Positions 1 to 10,500 of a DNA stretch of 64,000 bases are shown here, piece after piece. Numbering within the stretch: position 1 is the first letter of the stretch; the number at the start of each line of letters is the position of its first letter. The translations under genes and the position numbers were made by a program. This stretch comes from Alphaproteobacteria bacterium (GTDB lineage: Bacteria; Pseudomonadota; Alphaproteobacteria; Rhizobiales; Hyphomicrobiaceae): the NCBI GenBank assembly GCA_018830445.1, contig JAHJSN010000045.1, positions 35,362 to 99,361 of the forward strand. The letters run 5' to 3'. The notes under the pieces are model-generated. The model saw only the letters and a list, made by a program, of their open reading frames with translations. It searched no databases and was not told the DNA's origin.

Positions 1-842
1 CAACCTAATGTGCAAAATCCGCCGAGCCCGTCATGGGCGGGCCAACATGCCGCATCGATCGTTGGTGACCAAGTCTATGCCTTTTCATCGTGTCAGGAAT
101 AGTGCCGCAGGGTCGTTGAGAACAGGAACTGTTTCAAAATCGCGCCAGTTCCACGCGGTGCTGACCATGAGCGGTCGGCCAGCACCAAGATCCGCTTTCG
201 AGCATTAGGTTAGCGCGACTTCGTGCTAATGGTTCTGTTCGAGCCATGCTAACTCATTGTTTTCAATTGATTGTTGAGAAGCATTTTTTTTGGCCAACTG
301 TTCCGCAGGCGACAGACGCTTAATCAGTTTCCGCTTAAATCTCACATCGACGCGGGTTCACCGCATTCGGGAACCGAGACGCCGGCGAGCGCGTATCGTC
401 CGGCAAGATTGTGCGCTGCGGTATTCAGCCTCATGTTAGCCAAGCGAGTTACGACGCTGTAACAAAGATCAATTATTGTGGGTGTAGGGTTGCGAATTTC
501 CCAGGAAAAGGGCCTTTTGTGCGCCGCACAAAGGCGTCGAGCGAAAGCTTGCGGCGGCATGCCTCATCGCATTCTAGGCAGGGTCGAGGATTTAAACCTG
601 CTGGACATGCCGAGGCAAAGCGGTCTCCAGCCAAGATCCGCCGCCGACCGGCGCAAGGCCATTGAAGAACGGGACAAGCGGTGTGGCGCCGCTGCGGGCA
701 GGCCCGGATCCATCCGGATCGGGAGCAGCCGAAACACAGGAAGTTAACCAAGCCTATCCAGTTGGTTACGGCATCGTGTTTGCACGTGTTGTGATGATGT
801 CATAGTAATGGCAGCTGGTAATCGGCGAGTTCGGGTAAGGCG

Positions 843-1730
843 ATGAAAAGAAAAACTAACAAATTGCCCTTGTTGAGCAGCCTCTCTTACGATGGCGGCC
901 GAGTTGGCGTGCTCCTGATCCATAGCCTCGGCGGGACGCCGCTCGAACTGAAATACGTCGCGCAAGGGTTTGCTCGCGAGGGTTATTCGGTCGAGTGCCC
1001 GCTGCTTCCGGGCATGACGAACGGTACGGACGTGCTCAGCCTGTCCCGCTGGCAGGACTGGTACAAGGAAGTCGAGCGGGCCTTTGATGCTTTGCGCGAG
1101 AAATGCGACACGGTTGTCGTCGGCGGGCTTTCGGCAGGATCCATCCTGGCGTTGAAGCTTGCCAAGGACCGGCCGTCAGAAGTGGCCGGAGTGCTGGCTT
1201 TCGCGCCGACGTTGTGGCCGAACGGCTGGGCCGTGCCGTGGACATTCAACTTCTACAGGTTGGTGCATGCGCGTTGGTTTGCACGTTTGTTCCGGTTCAG
1301 CCAGAGGGCGCCATACGGGATCAAGGACGAGCGTATCCGCAACTTCATGGTCGAGGCGTTCAAATCGGAAAACCGCACGCTTGAGCAGGTCTATTCGCGT
1401 CCCGGGGTCATGGTGCTGGAGTTCGGCCGGCTGGTGAGGCGGGTGCGCAAAGAGCTGCCCGGCATCACGGCGCCGACACTTATCGCGCATCCACGACACG
1501 ACGACCAATCGCATCTGCGCAACGCCTTGACGCTCCAGGCGAAGCTTGGCGGGCCGGTGGAAGCCATCGTGCTCGACGACAGCTATCACATCGTGACGCT
1601 CGACCGGCAACGCGACCTCGTTCTCGAACGGGCGCTCGATTTCACGGGGCGGCTCGTCGAGCGTATCGCACAGGAGCGCAAGACCGCAGCTCCGAAGCGG
1701 ACCGCGGAAGTCGTCGAAATCACAGGCTGA
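843..1730 (+). CDS. alpha/beta hydrolase (carboxylesterase-like)
   Basis: VGVLLIHSLGGTPLELKYVAQGFAREGYSV plus GGLSAGS nucleophile-elbow motif; 295 aa. Confidence 0.8.
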   Translation: MKRKTNKLPLLSSLSYDGGRVGVLLIHSLGGTPLELKYVAQGFAREGYSVECPLLPGMTNGTDVLSLSRWQDWYKEVERAFDALREKCDTVVVGGLSAGSILALKLAKDRPSEVAGVLAFAPTLWPNGWAVPWTFNFYRLVHARWFARLFRFSQRAPYGIKDERIRNFMVEAFKSENRTLEQVYSRPGVMVLEFGRLVRRVRKELPGITAPTLIAHPRHDDQSHLRNALTLQAKLGGPVEAIVLDDSYHIVTLDRQRDLVLERALDFTGRLVERIAQERKTAAPKRTAEVVEITG

Positions 1731-1920
1731 GGCAGCAACCGGGTTTGGTCCTGCCATGGGTTCGGGAACAGGATCTAACCCGCATTTCTCACAGGGATGC
1801 GCGTCGTCATCGCGCCGGTGAGGGTCACTCGGCAAGGCGGGTCAAGGTTCGCCGAAGTCCAACAGTCGATCTGCTGGCGTCAACGATCAGCTGGCAGCTG
1901 ACATATGTGAAACAAGAAAC

Positions 1921-1952
1921 GGCCGGGAAAAGCTCATTTGCTCTTCCCGGCC
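1921..1952. terminator. bidirectional intrinsic terminator between convergent genes
   Basis: ggccgggaaaagc...gctcttcccggcc hairpin followed by cttttatt; lies between hydrolase (+) and DUF2147 gene (-). Confidence 0.6.
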
Positions 1953-1983
1953 GCTTTTATTACGCAGGGCAATCAACCGACGC

Positions 1984-2499
1984 TTATTGCGAGGCTTTTT
2001 GCGAAGAGGATTTGTCATCGCATCGCGGCAGGTCATCGGGCGCGCGTTTCCAATAAATTGACCGCCCCATGAGTTTCAGGCCGAGGAAGCCGTAAACGTG
2101 CAGGACGTCGGGCTTTGCCAGACTGATTTCGACATTATAGCTCTTTCCGACTTTCGGATCATAGATCCATCCGTCGCCCAATGTTCCGTCGCCTTGCGGA
2201 GACAGATTACCGATGACCTGAATTCCGCAAACCGGCCGTGAGCGCAGACTGGGTTCAGGATTGTAGGCGTCGTGCAAGGGTTTGCCATCAGAGCCGCGAT
2301 TATCCTCAAGCCAGACGATGTGGCCGCAGATCTTGTCGCCGCAAGGGGCGACCAGAACGGCGCCGCGACCGCTGTCGTCGTACCAGAGCCCTATCTCGTT
2401 GGCTCCAGCGGAATATGACGGAGCGAATGCACACAGGAGGGTGCCCAGAAATGCAGAAAGGCGGGGGCTGGGACGACGTCTGTTTGGGAAAACCGGCAT
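1984..2499 (-). CDS. DUF2147-family secreted protein
   Basis: Signal-like N-terminus, then GLWYDDSGRGAVLVAPCGDKICGHIVWLED and VYGFLGLKLMGRSIYWKR typical of DUF2147; start placed at internal Met of the ORF. Confidence 0.75.
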   Translation of the reverse strand: MPVFPNRRRPSPRLSAFLGTLLCAFAPSYSAGANEIGLWYDDSGRGAVLVAPCGDKICGHIVWLEDNRGSDGKPLHDAYNPEPSLRSRPVCGIQVIGNLSPQGDGTLGDGWIYDPKVGKSYNVEISLAKPDVLHVYGFLGLKLMGRSIYWKRAPDDLPRCDDKSSSQKASQ

Positions 2500-2885
2500 C
2501 GGCGTGGATTCCTCAATTAAGTGGTTGTCTTTGATCGGTGTATTGGCATCGGTATATTGGGATGAACCATCAAATGGGCACAAATCGGGTGCTTCATGGC
2601 TTAATCGCCATTCGTCGAATGCGACACCGAAAGTTGACTTCATAATGACGCAGCTTCATGAAATGCTCCAAAAAAACATACTGTTGGCTTATTATTAACC
2701 TTACAAAAGCAGGCTTGTGATAGAACGCCTCATGTACTCGTTTGAGCGGTTGTGGTGTATGCCCGCTTCACGGCGCGGGGGCTTCCCGGGAAGACATTGG
2801 GTTATTACTTACCTAAACGCAGCTTATACCGGCCGCCTTATTTGGCCAGCCGCATCGGGTTGCCGGTAAACAGTCAGGTCGACGA

Positions 2886-4019
2886 ATGATCTTTACGCTT
2901 GCCTTCAGAAACCTTTTTCATGACCGGATCCGGTTGGCGGTGACGCTGGTTGGCATTTTGTTCTCGATCGTCCTGGTGGCGGTCCAGCTCGGACTATACC
3001 TTGGCGCCAGCCGGATGATAACGGCAAACATCGATCACGCCGACGCCGACCTGTGGGTGATGCCGTTCGGGGCCAAGAGCTTCGAAGACGGCGGTTTGCT
3101 GATGGGTTCGCGGGAGCGGCATCAGGCCCTGGCAACGCCGGGGGTCGAGCAGGTGACGCCGATCGTGGTGCGTTTTTCGGAATGGCGCAAGCCTGCCGGC
3201 GGATCGACGCGTGTCGTGGTGGTCGGCAGCGATGCCGAAGAGGGTGCGGTGAAGCCGCTTTCGCTGAAGAACGGTACGTGGGAAGACATCAAGGCGCCTG
3301 ACGCCATTGCGGTCGACGAAACCTATCTGAAGGATCTCGGCGTCGACAAAATCGGAGATACGGCGCAAATCGGTCCTGGCCGGGTGAAGATCGGCGCGCT
3401 GACGTCGGGAGTGCGGTCGTTCACGCAATCGCCTTACGTTTATACGCCGCTGTCGCGGGCCCGGGCGCTCGTCGGTGCGGAGGGTTCCGACCTGGCGACG
3501 TTCCATCTCGTCAAGGTGTTCGCGGACCAGGATGTCGAACAGGTCCGTGCAAATCTCCTGAGCCGGCTCGAAGGCGCCGAAGTCCTCACCAAGCAGGAGT
3601 TCCGCGATCGCAGCCTGCGCCAGTGGCTGTTCAGGACGGGCGCCGGAGTTGCACTTATCGGCGGCGCGCTGCTCGGCATTCTGGTTGGGACAGTGATCGT
3701 CGCGCAGACGCTTTATTCGAGCACCAAGGACCATATCAACGAATTCGCGACGCTGCGCGCGCTTGGTTCCTCATCGGGTTACATTCACAAGGTGATCCTG
3801 ACGCAGGCCGGACTCAGCGCGGTGATCGGATACGTGCTCGGCATGGTGCTGGCGCTGCTGATCGTGGTGGCAAGTCAATCGACGCCGTTACCTATCGTGA
3901 TGACGCCGCAGCTTGCAGCCGGACTGTTCACGGTCACTGTATTGATGTGTGCGATCTCGGCGGTCTCCGCGATCGTCAAGGTCACGAAGATCGATCCAGC
4001 AACGGTGTTCAGCCGATGA
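2886..4019 (+). CDS. ABC transporter permease, DevC/FtsX-MacB type
   Basis: N-terminal FRNLFHDRIRLAVTLVGILFSIVLVAVQLGLYLG, large periplasmic loop, C-terminal TM helices; overlaps ATPase by ATGA. Confidence 0.85.
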   Translation: MIFTLAFRNLFHDRIRLAVTLVGILFSIVLVAVQLGLYLGASRMITANIDHADADLWVMPFGAKSFEDGGLLMGSRERHQALATPGVEQVTPIVVRFSEWRKPAGGSTRVVVVGSDAEEGAVKPLSLKNGTWEDIKAPDAIAVDETYLKDLGVDKIGDTAQIGPGRVKIGALTSGVRSFTQSPYVYTPLSRARALVGAEGSDLATFHLVKVFADQDVEQVRANLLSRLEGAEVLTKQEFRDRSLRQWLFRTGAGVALIGGALLGILVGTVIVAQTLYSSTKDHINEFATLRALGSSSGYIHKVILTQAGLSAVIGYVLGMVLALLIVVASQSTPLPIVMTPQLAAGLFTVTVLMCAISAVSAIVKVTKIDPATVFSR

Positions 4020-4807
4020 CGCGAAAAAAACAGGCGGCAACCGCCGCGCGAAAGCAAAGCCCTGAGCCGGTCCTGTCGGCGACGTCGATCGTCAAGGAGC
4101 TTGGGCGGGGTGCGGGTACCGTGATGGCGCTGAAGGGCGTCGACCTGCAACTCATTCCTGGTGAGTTGACGTTGCTGATGGGGCCCTCGGGCAGCGGCAA
4201 GACCACGCTGTTGTCGATCCTCGGCTGCATCATGACCCCGACGTCGGGAGAACTTACGGTCGCTGGGACGAAGACCGCCGGGTTGTCACCGGATGAACTG
4301 GCGATTCTCAGGCGCGACCACATCGGTTTCATTTTTCAGTCCTACAATCTGTTTCCGACCTTGTCGGCCCTTGAAAACGTGCGCATCGCGCTCGACGTGA
4401 GGGGACAGAAGGGCTACGAGGCCGCGCGGCGATGCGAAGAAGTGCTGCGCGAAGTCGGTCTGGGTCACAGACTGCGCAACTATCCCGGCAATCTTTCGGG
4501 TGGTGAACAGCAGCGCGTCGCGGTCGCACGAGCGATCGTATCCTCGCCATCGATCGTGCTGGCCGACGAACCCACCGCGGCGCTCGACGGCGAAAACGGC
4601 AATGCAGTCATGGAACTCCTCGCGCGGATCGCGCACGAGCAGGATCGCAGCGTACTGGCCGTGACCCATGACCCGAGAACCTTGCCCTACGCGGACCGTG
4701 TCGTGCGGATCGAAGACGGGCTTATCGTTGGCGAAGAACGTAGGCCGGAAGGCCTCGACGCGCCGGAAATCACCGATCTCACCAAGAGGCGAAAAGCGCA
4801 TGCCTAA
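4016..4807 (+). CDS. ABC transporter ATP-binding protein (DevA/LolD-like)
   Basis: Walker A GPSGSGKTT, signature LSGGEQQRVAVARA, Walker B VLADEPTAALD. Confidence 0.92.
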   Translation: MTRKKQAATAARKQSPEPVLSATSIVKELGRGAGTVMALKGVDLQLIPGELTLLMGPSGSGKTTLLSILGCIMTPTSGELTVAGTKTAGLSPDELAILRRDHIGFIFQSYNLFPTLSALENVRIALDVRGQKGYEAARRCEEVLREVGLGHRLRNYPGNLSGGEQQRVAVARAIVSSPSIVLADEPTAALDGENGNAVMELLARIAHEQDRSVLAVTHDPRTLPYADRVVRIEDGLIVGEERRPEGLDAPEITDLTKRRKAHA

Positions 4808-5915
4808 GATCGAAAACACATTTTCAACGTTTGTCATTGCCGTGCTGATTGCGGGTGGACTTCTGTTCAGCTCGCTCGACGGCAATAACAGGCAAAAGGC
4901 GGATTATCCGCTGCTGGTCGGGAATTCCGTCAATGCACAGAACGCCAACGGGGCATCGCGACCGCGCTGGGCGGCGTCTGCAACGGGACGCGTCGAGCCG
5001 CAGTCGGGTGCGGTCAATGTCGCTTCGCTGGTTGGCGGCCGGATCACGAATGTGGCCGTTGCCATCGGCGACCTGGTTGCCAAGGGGGACGTGCTGGTTC
5101 AGCTGGACGACGAGGAGGCCCTGCAGCGCATCGTGGCGGCGCGGGCGGAAGCCGATGTCCGCAAGCTGGAGCGTGCCGACGAGGAAGTGACCGGGTTGGC
5201 CCTCGAACGGCGTGAGGCGGAAGATGAGGTCGCCGCAGCGCGCCGCGAGCGGTTCGCGGCTTGGCGGGCGCTTGATGATACGGTCGAGCTGAAGCGCAGC
5301 GGAGAGGCACGCGAGAGCGATGTGACAGCCGCCCGCGAGGCCGTGGACAAGTCCGAACAGCGCCTCAAGGATGCCCTGGCCGAACTGGTCCGGGTCAACG
5401 CCCAAGAAGATCTGCCGCTGCCCGGCAGGCTCGACACATCGTTGACGATTGCTCGCGCAGATCTGGCGCTTGCCGAAGAAGCTTTCGAGAAGACACGCAT
5501 TCGTGCGCCGTTTGAGGGAAGCGTTCTTAATGTCTTTGCAAGAATCGGTGAGACGGCTGCTCCGGGCCCGGAAGCTCCCTTGGTGGTATTCGGCGATCTC
5601 AGCAAGATGCGTGTTCGCGCCGAAGTCGAAGAGCGCGATGTCGCGAAGGTACAAGTCGGCCAGAAGGTCGTGGTGAAGGCGGATGCGTTCCCCGATCAGC
5701 AGTTCGATGGCGTGGTCAAGGAAATTTCCGGGGCGCTCGGCAGCCCGCGGATTGCTTCTCGCGGTCCGCGTCGTCCGAACGACGTCGACGTTCTTGAAGT
5801 CATCGTCGAACTCGATGGCGTGCCGCCGCTGCTGACGGGTATGCGGGTCGACGTATTCTTCCACCGCCAGGAAGCGGAGGCGCGCAAGTCGGCTTCGCTG
5901 GCCTCCAAGGTCTGA
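4800..5915 (+). CDS. HlyD/DevB-type membrane fusion protein
   Basis: N-terminal TM, biotinyl-lipoyl-like GRVEPQSGAVNVASLVGGRITNVAVAIGDLVAKGDVLVQLDDEEA, coiled coil, RIRAPFEGSVLNVFARIGE. Confidence 0.88.
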   Translation: MPKIENTFSTFVIAVLIAGGLLFSSLDGNNRQKADYPLLVGNSVNAQNANGASRPRWAASATGRVEPQSGAVNVASLVGGRITNVAVAIGDLVAKGDVLVQLDDEEALQRIVAARAEADVRKLERADEEVTGLALERREAEDEVAAARRERFAAWRALDDTVELKRSGEARESDVTAAREAVDKSEQRLKDALAELVRVNAQEDLPLPGRLDTSLTIARADLALAEEAFEKTRIRAPFEGSVLNVFARIGETAAPGPEAPLVVFGDLSKMRVRAEVEERDVAKVQVGQKVVVKADAFPDQQFDGVVKEISGALGSPRIASRGPRRPNDVDVLEVIVELDGVPPLLTGMRVDVFFHRQEAEARKSASLASKV

Positions 5916-5965
5916 ACCAAAAGTCCGCAGCCGATCGGCCCGAACGCGGGTCGCTGATGAACAGA

Positions 5966-5999
5966 CAAAAGCCCCGGACAGCGCTGTCCGGGGCTTTTG
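5966..5999. terminator. perfect 34-bp palindromic bidirectional terminator
   Basis: caaaagccccggacagcgctgtccggggcttttg, perfectly self-complementary, between convergent genes. Confidence 0.78.
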
Positions 6000-6035
6000 T
6001 GTTGACGGGCTGCGATGCCCGGATGCGGCATGGGG

Positions 6036-7154
6036 TCAGGCGTTGCGGGCGGCCGCGTCGATGTGGCGGGCTAGGTCCTGGTCGATGCCGAGACGGCGCG
6101 CAAGCTCGTTGAGGAAGTCCTGTTCGCCGCGGGTGTCGGGGTCTACTGCGATGCGGGCGGCAGAGTAGATTCTTGCAGCCTGCTCTTTGGAGGAGACTGC
6201 CGCCGCGATCGTCGAGGGGGAAGCTGGCGAATTCAGTTCGCCGGCAAGGAATTCCTCGGCGCCGGCGCCGAGTTCGCCGCCGCCTTGCTGGAGGCTGTCG
6301 AGAATGCGCTGCTGCTCGGTGCCGTCGATGCGGCCGTCGGCGGCGGAGGCGGCGATCATGGCGCGCAGCATCAAGATGGCGTCGTCGTTGGTTACGGCAT
6401 CTGCTTCGAAGCCCGAGCCGGATGGCGGCGCCTCGATGCCGCCGGAAGCGGACGCAGCGGCGGCGTTGCCGTTCTGGTAATTCTGGTAGGCCTTGTAGGC
6501 GAGGCCGCCAATGAGCGCGAGAGCGCCGAGCTTGGCCGCGGTGACGGCGGCCGAGCGGCCGGTCTGAGTGCCGAGGATCAGTGCTCCAAGTCCGCCGAGG
6601 GCGGCACCGGCGCCGAGCTTATTATTGGCGATGAGATCCTGCAGGGTCTTGATCAGTTCGTCAGGGGATTTGCCGGAAAGCTGGCGGGCGAGGTCACCGA
6701 CCGCATCGCTGGCGCCGGTTGCCTTGTCGAGCTTCTGAGCGCCCTCCTTGGTGCCTTCGGTCGCCTGCTTGAGGATGTTGCCAAGGACATCGATAATACT
6801 GCCACCGCCCGTCGAGGGTCCGCTGCCGCTGGAGCCCGGCTGGCCGAGCTTGCCGAGCAGGTCGTCGAGGTTGAAACCGGCGCCGCCGCTGTTCGAACCG
6901 GTCTCGCCGGACTGGCCGCCGCCGAGCTTGCCGAGCAGGTCGCGCAGAGGGTCGCCCTGGGGGCCGCCCTGGGGGCCGCTGGTATCAGCGCCGTCCTTGG
7001 AGGGCACCATGTTTCGCAGCAGGTCGCCGAGACCACCGCCATTGTTGCCGCCGAGGAGGTCACTTAAAGGATCGCCCTGCCGGCCGGAGGCGGATGCGCC
7101 ACCGCGCTGGCCTCCTGTCACGAGGGATTCGAGGATGGACTTTGCGTCAAACAT
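6036..7154 (-). CDS. DUF533/TerB-like tellurite-resistance-associated protein with Gly-rich N-terminal half
   Basis: MFDAKSILESLV start; C-terminal MLRAMIAASAADGRIDGTEQQRILDSL...ARIYSAARIAVDPDTRGEQDFLNELARRLGID. Confidence 0.78.
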   Translation of the reverse strand: MFDAKSILESLVTGGQRGGASASGRQGDPLSDLLGGNNGGGLGDLLRNMVPSKDGADTSGPQGGPQGDPLRDLLGKLGGGQSGETGSNSGGAGFNLDDLLGKLGQPGSSGSGPSTGGGSIIDVLGNILKQATEGTKEGAQKLDKATGASDAVGDLARQLSGKSPDELIKTLQDLIANNKLGAGAALGGLGALILGTQTGRSAAVTAAKLGALALIGGLAYKAYQNYQNGNAAAASASGGIEAPPSGSGFEADAVTNDDAILMLRAMIAASAADGRIDGTEQQRILDSLQQGGGELGAGAEEFLAGELNSPASPSTIAAAVSSKEQAARIYSAARIAVDPDTRGEQDFLNELARRLGIDQDLARHIDAAARNA

Positions 7155-7194
7155 GGCTTTCGTCTCCGAGGTCTTGATGAGAGGTAGCACCACA

Positions 7195-7244
7195 AGTGTT
7201 CCGACTCCGACACTTGGTACTCGAAGTGTCTACGCTGGAACACT
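7195..7244. repeat. short palindrome related to repeat family D
   Basis: agtgttcc...gacacttggtactcgaagtgtc...ggaacact; nested inverted arms. Confidence 0.5.
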
Positions 7245-7322
7245 GGGCAAGTATTTGTTTGTGCTCTCGTTGCACAGACGCTTGCCGACCTTCGCCCGTA
7301 GGCCAGCGTCCGGTCCACAACA

Positions 7323-7398
7323 CTAGTGGCCTGTCTCGCCTAAATCGGTGTGCTGGCCGCAACCGCTGACGATTTCGGCGAGACATGAAGGCCACTAG
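7323..7398 (+). repeat. palindromic repeat family A, copy 1
   Basis: ctagtggcctgtctcgcctaaatcg...cgatttcggcgagacatgaaggccactag (76 bp). Confidence 0.85.
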
Positions 7399-7412
7399 CG
7401 AAAACAATGGCT

Positions 7413-7490
7413 TAGTGTGACGTTCAGCGCGCCTCAATTGACAACTCCTGTGCGGCACCAACAGGTCAATTAAGGCGCGACGCCACACTA
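7413..7490 (+). repeat. palindromic repeat family B, copy 1
   Basis: tagtgtgacgttcagcgcgcctcaattgac...gtcaattaaggcgcgacgccacacta (78 bp). Confidence 0.85.
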
Positions 7491-7559
7491 GGACGCCAAT
7501 GGGGCGCCAGCAAGAATGATTGCCTTCGGTGCGCGCCCGATGAATTTCTGTTTTGGCCG

Positions 7560-10500
7560 CTATTCGGCCGGTTCGCGGACAGCCGTGTCAGGTAGCGCGG
7601 CTTTGCTCGCCGCGAAGGTTTCATCGGCGGGCTCGTCGGTCTTGCCGACGTAAGGGGAAACCAATCTCCACAGCAGTCTGCCGATGTCGTCCATGAGGAC
7701 GTAAACAGCAGGAACGAACAGCAGCGACAGGACGGTCGAGGAGATGAGGCCGCCGATGACCGCGATTGCCATCGGGGCGCGGAATTCGCCGCCGGCGTCT
7801 AGCGCCAGTGCCGAGGGAACCATGCCGCCGACCATGGCAATGGTAGTCATGACGATCGGGCGGGCGCGCTTGCGGCCGGCGTCGATGATGGCGTCGTTGC
7901 GGGCGACACCGTGTTTCACCTGCTCGACGGCGAAATCGACCAGCATGATGGCGTTCTTGGTGACGATCCCCATCAGCATGAGGATGCCGATGACGACGGG
8001 AAGGCTGATCGGATTGCCGGTGATGGCCAGCGCGACGATGGCGCCGCCGATCGACAGCGGCAACGAGAAGAGGATCGTTACCGGTTGCAGAAAACTCGAA
8101 AACAGCAGGACGAGGACGGCGTAGACCATCATCAGTCCGGCGCCCATGGCCTTGGCGAATCCCTCGAACACCTCGACCATGATCTCGGCATCGCCGAACT
8201 GCTTGACGACGACACCTTCGGGCAGGTTCTTTGCGACCGGCAGGTTCATCACGGCCTCGACGGCGTCGCCAAGGGGCGATGCACCGACGAGGTCGGCGCC
8301 GAGTAGAATGCGCCTGTTGCGGTCGTAGCGATCAATTGCCGTCGGCCCCTGGGAAAGTTCAAATCGTGCAACGGTGGCAAGCGGTACCGAGCCGCCCGAG
8401 GCGGTTGGAACATTCAGGTTTTCGAGTAGCCCCCGATCGGCGCGCGCATCGTCGGGCAGCTTGACGCGGATCGGCACCTGGCGGTCGCCGACGTCGAATT
8501 TGGCGAGGTTGGCGGCGATGTCGCCGATGGTGGCGACGCGGATGGCTTCGGAAATCGCCTGGGTGGAAACGCCGAGATCGGCTGCGACGTCGGTGCGCGG
8601 GTAGATGCGCAATTCAGGCCGGTCGAGTTCGGCAGTCGAGACGACGTTGAGAAGAGTTGGGATGCGCTTTGCCTGGCTGGTCAGTTCCGCGCCGACACGT
8701 TCCACTTCTGCGGTGTTGGAACCGCTGACGACCAGTTGGAACTGGCGCTGGCCGTTGTCCTGCATGAACCAGTAACGGATGTCGGGAACCTCGGCGAGGT
8801 CACGGCCGATCTGCTCCTGGATCGCCGCCTGGGATATTTCGCGCTTGCTCTTGTCGGTCAGGTTGATGATGAGCGTTGCCTTGCGGACTTCGGCGCCGGA
8901 GCCGAGAATCGTGCCGCCGTTGACGAACACGCTTCTGACGTTGGGGTTCTTCTTGATGCGTTCGGTCATCCGGGCGGTGACTTCGCGGGTATCCTCGATC
9001 CGTGAACCGGGCGGCAGTTCGACGCCAAGCAAGGCGCGGCCGACGTCCTCGGTCGGCAGGAAGCCGGAAGGCAGCAGGTAGAACGAGCCGACCGAACCAG
9101 CAAAGATCATCAGGCCGATCAGGACGGAAACGATGCGGTGGCGAACGGTCCAGCCGACGATCTTGGTGTAGACCTTGATCATCCAGCCTTCCTTTTGCTC
9201 GGGCTCCGCCGGGCGCATGAAATAGGCCGCCAGAAGCGGCGTGATAAGGCGCGCCACCAGAAGGGAAAAGAACACCGCGAATGCGACGGTGAGACCGAAC
9301 TGCTTGAAGTACTGACCGGCGATGCCGCCCATGAAGCTGACCGGCACGAACACCGCAATGATGGTCACGGTGATGGCGATCACCGCCAGGCCGATCTCGT
9401 CGGCGGCTTCGAGCGCGGCGCGATAGGCGGATTTGCCCATGCGGGTGTGGCGGACGATGTTCTCGATCTCGACAATGGCGTCGTCGACGAGGATGCCGGT
9501 GACGATGGTGATGGCCAGCAGGGAAACGAGGTTCAGCGAGAATCCGGCCGCGCTCATCGCCCAGAAGGCGGGGATGATCGACATCGGCAAAGCGATCGCG
9601 GCGATGACGGTGGCGCGCAGGTCGCGCAGAAAAAGGAAGACAACGAAAACGGCGAGGGCTGCGCCTTCGAGCAGCGTCTTCATGGTCGCTTCATAGGTGC
9701 CGACGGTATTGTCGACGGTGTTGTCGATGCGTTCGATTTCGATGGCGGCGTAATCGGCCCTGAGCGCCTCGATTTCCTTGGAGACTGCTTGCGAGACGGT
9801 CAGGTCGCTGGCGCCCTTGCCGCGCGAGACGGCGAACGCCACGACCGAGCGTCCGTCCAACACGGCGAACGTGCGCGGTTCTTCCCAGCTATCGGTGACG
9901 GTGCCGATTTCATCGAGGCGGATGTTACGTCCGCCCGGCAGTGCGATCGCGGTGGCGGCGAGATCGGCGACCGACTTCTTGCCGGCCAGCGTGCGGATCG
10001 CCTGTTCGCGTTCGGCGATCTCGCCGCGTCCGCCAGCGAGGTCGATATTGGTTGCGCGGAGCTGCGCGTTGACGTCGCCGGCGGTGATGCCGAGCGAAAG
10101 GAGCCGGTCGGGGTCGAGGGTGACGTGGATTTCGCGCAGCACGCCGCCGATGCGGTCGACGGCGGAGACCCCCGCCACGCTTTGCAGCCGGCGGTTGATG
10201 GTGTCATCGACGAACCAGGACAGTTCCTCAATCGTCATCGAGGGGGCGCGCACCGAATAGGTGACGATCGGCAGGCCCTCGATCTCGATGCGCTGGATGA
10301 CCGGCTCGTCAATGGTGCGCGGCAGGTCGGTACGGATGCGTGCGACCGCGTCCTTGATGTCGTTCAGGGCGCGATCGGAATCCACGTCGAGCTGAAACTC
10401 GACCATGGTGACGGAGGAGCCTTCGGTCAGGGTCGAGGTCTGGTGCTTGACGCCGGTGACACCGGCGACGGCGTCCTCGATCTTCTTTGCAACCTGGGTC

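Noticed and set aside
1-840. Several short overlapping ORFs
   Set aside because: None has a recognisable motif, convincing RBS or coherent start; no CDS supported.
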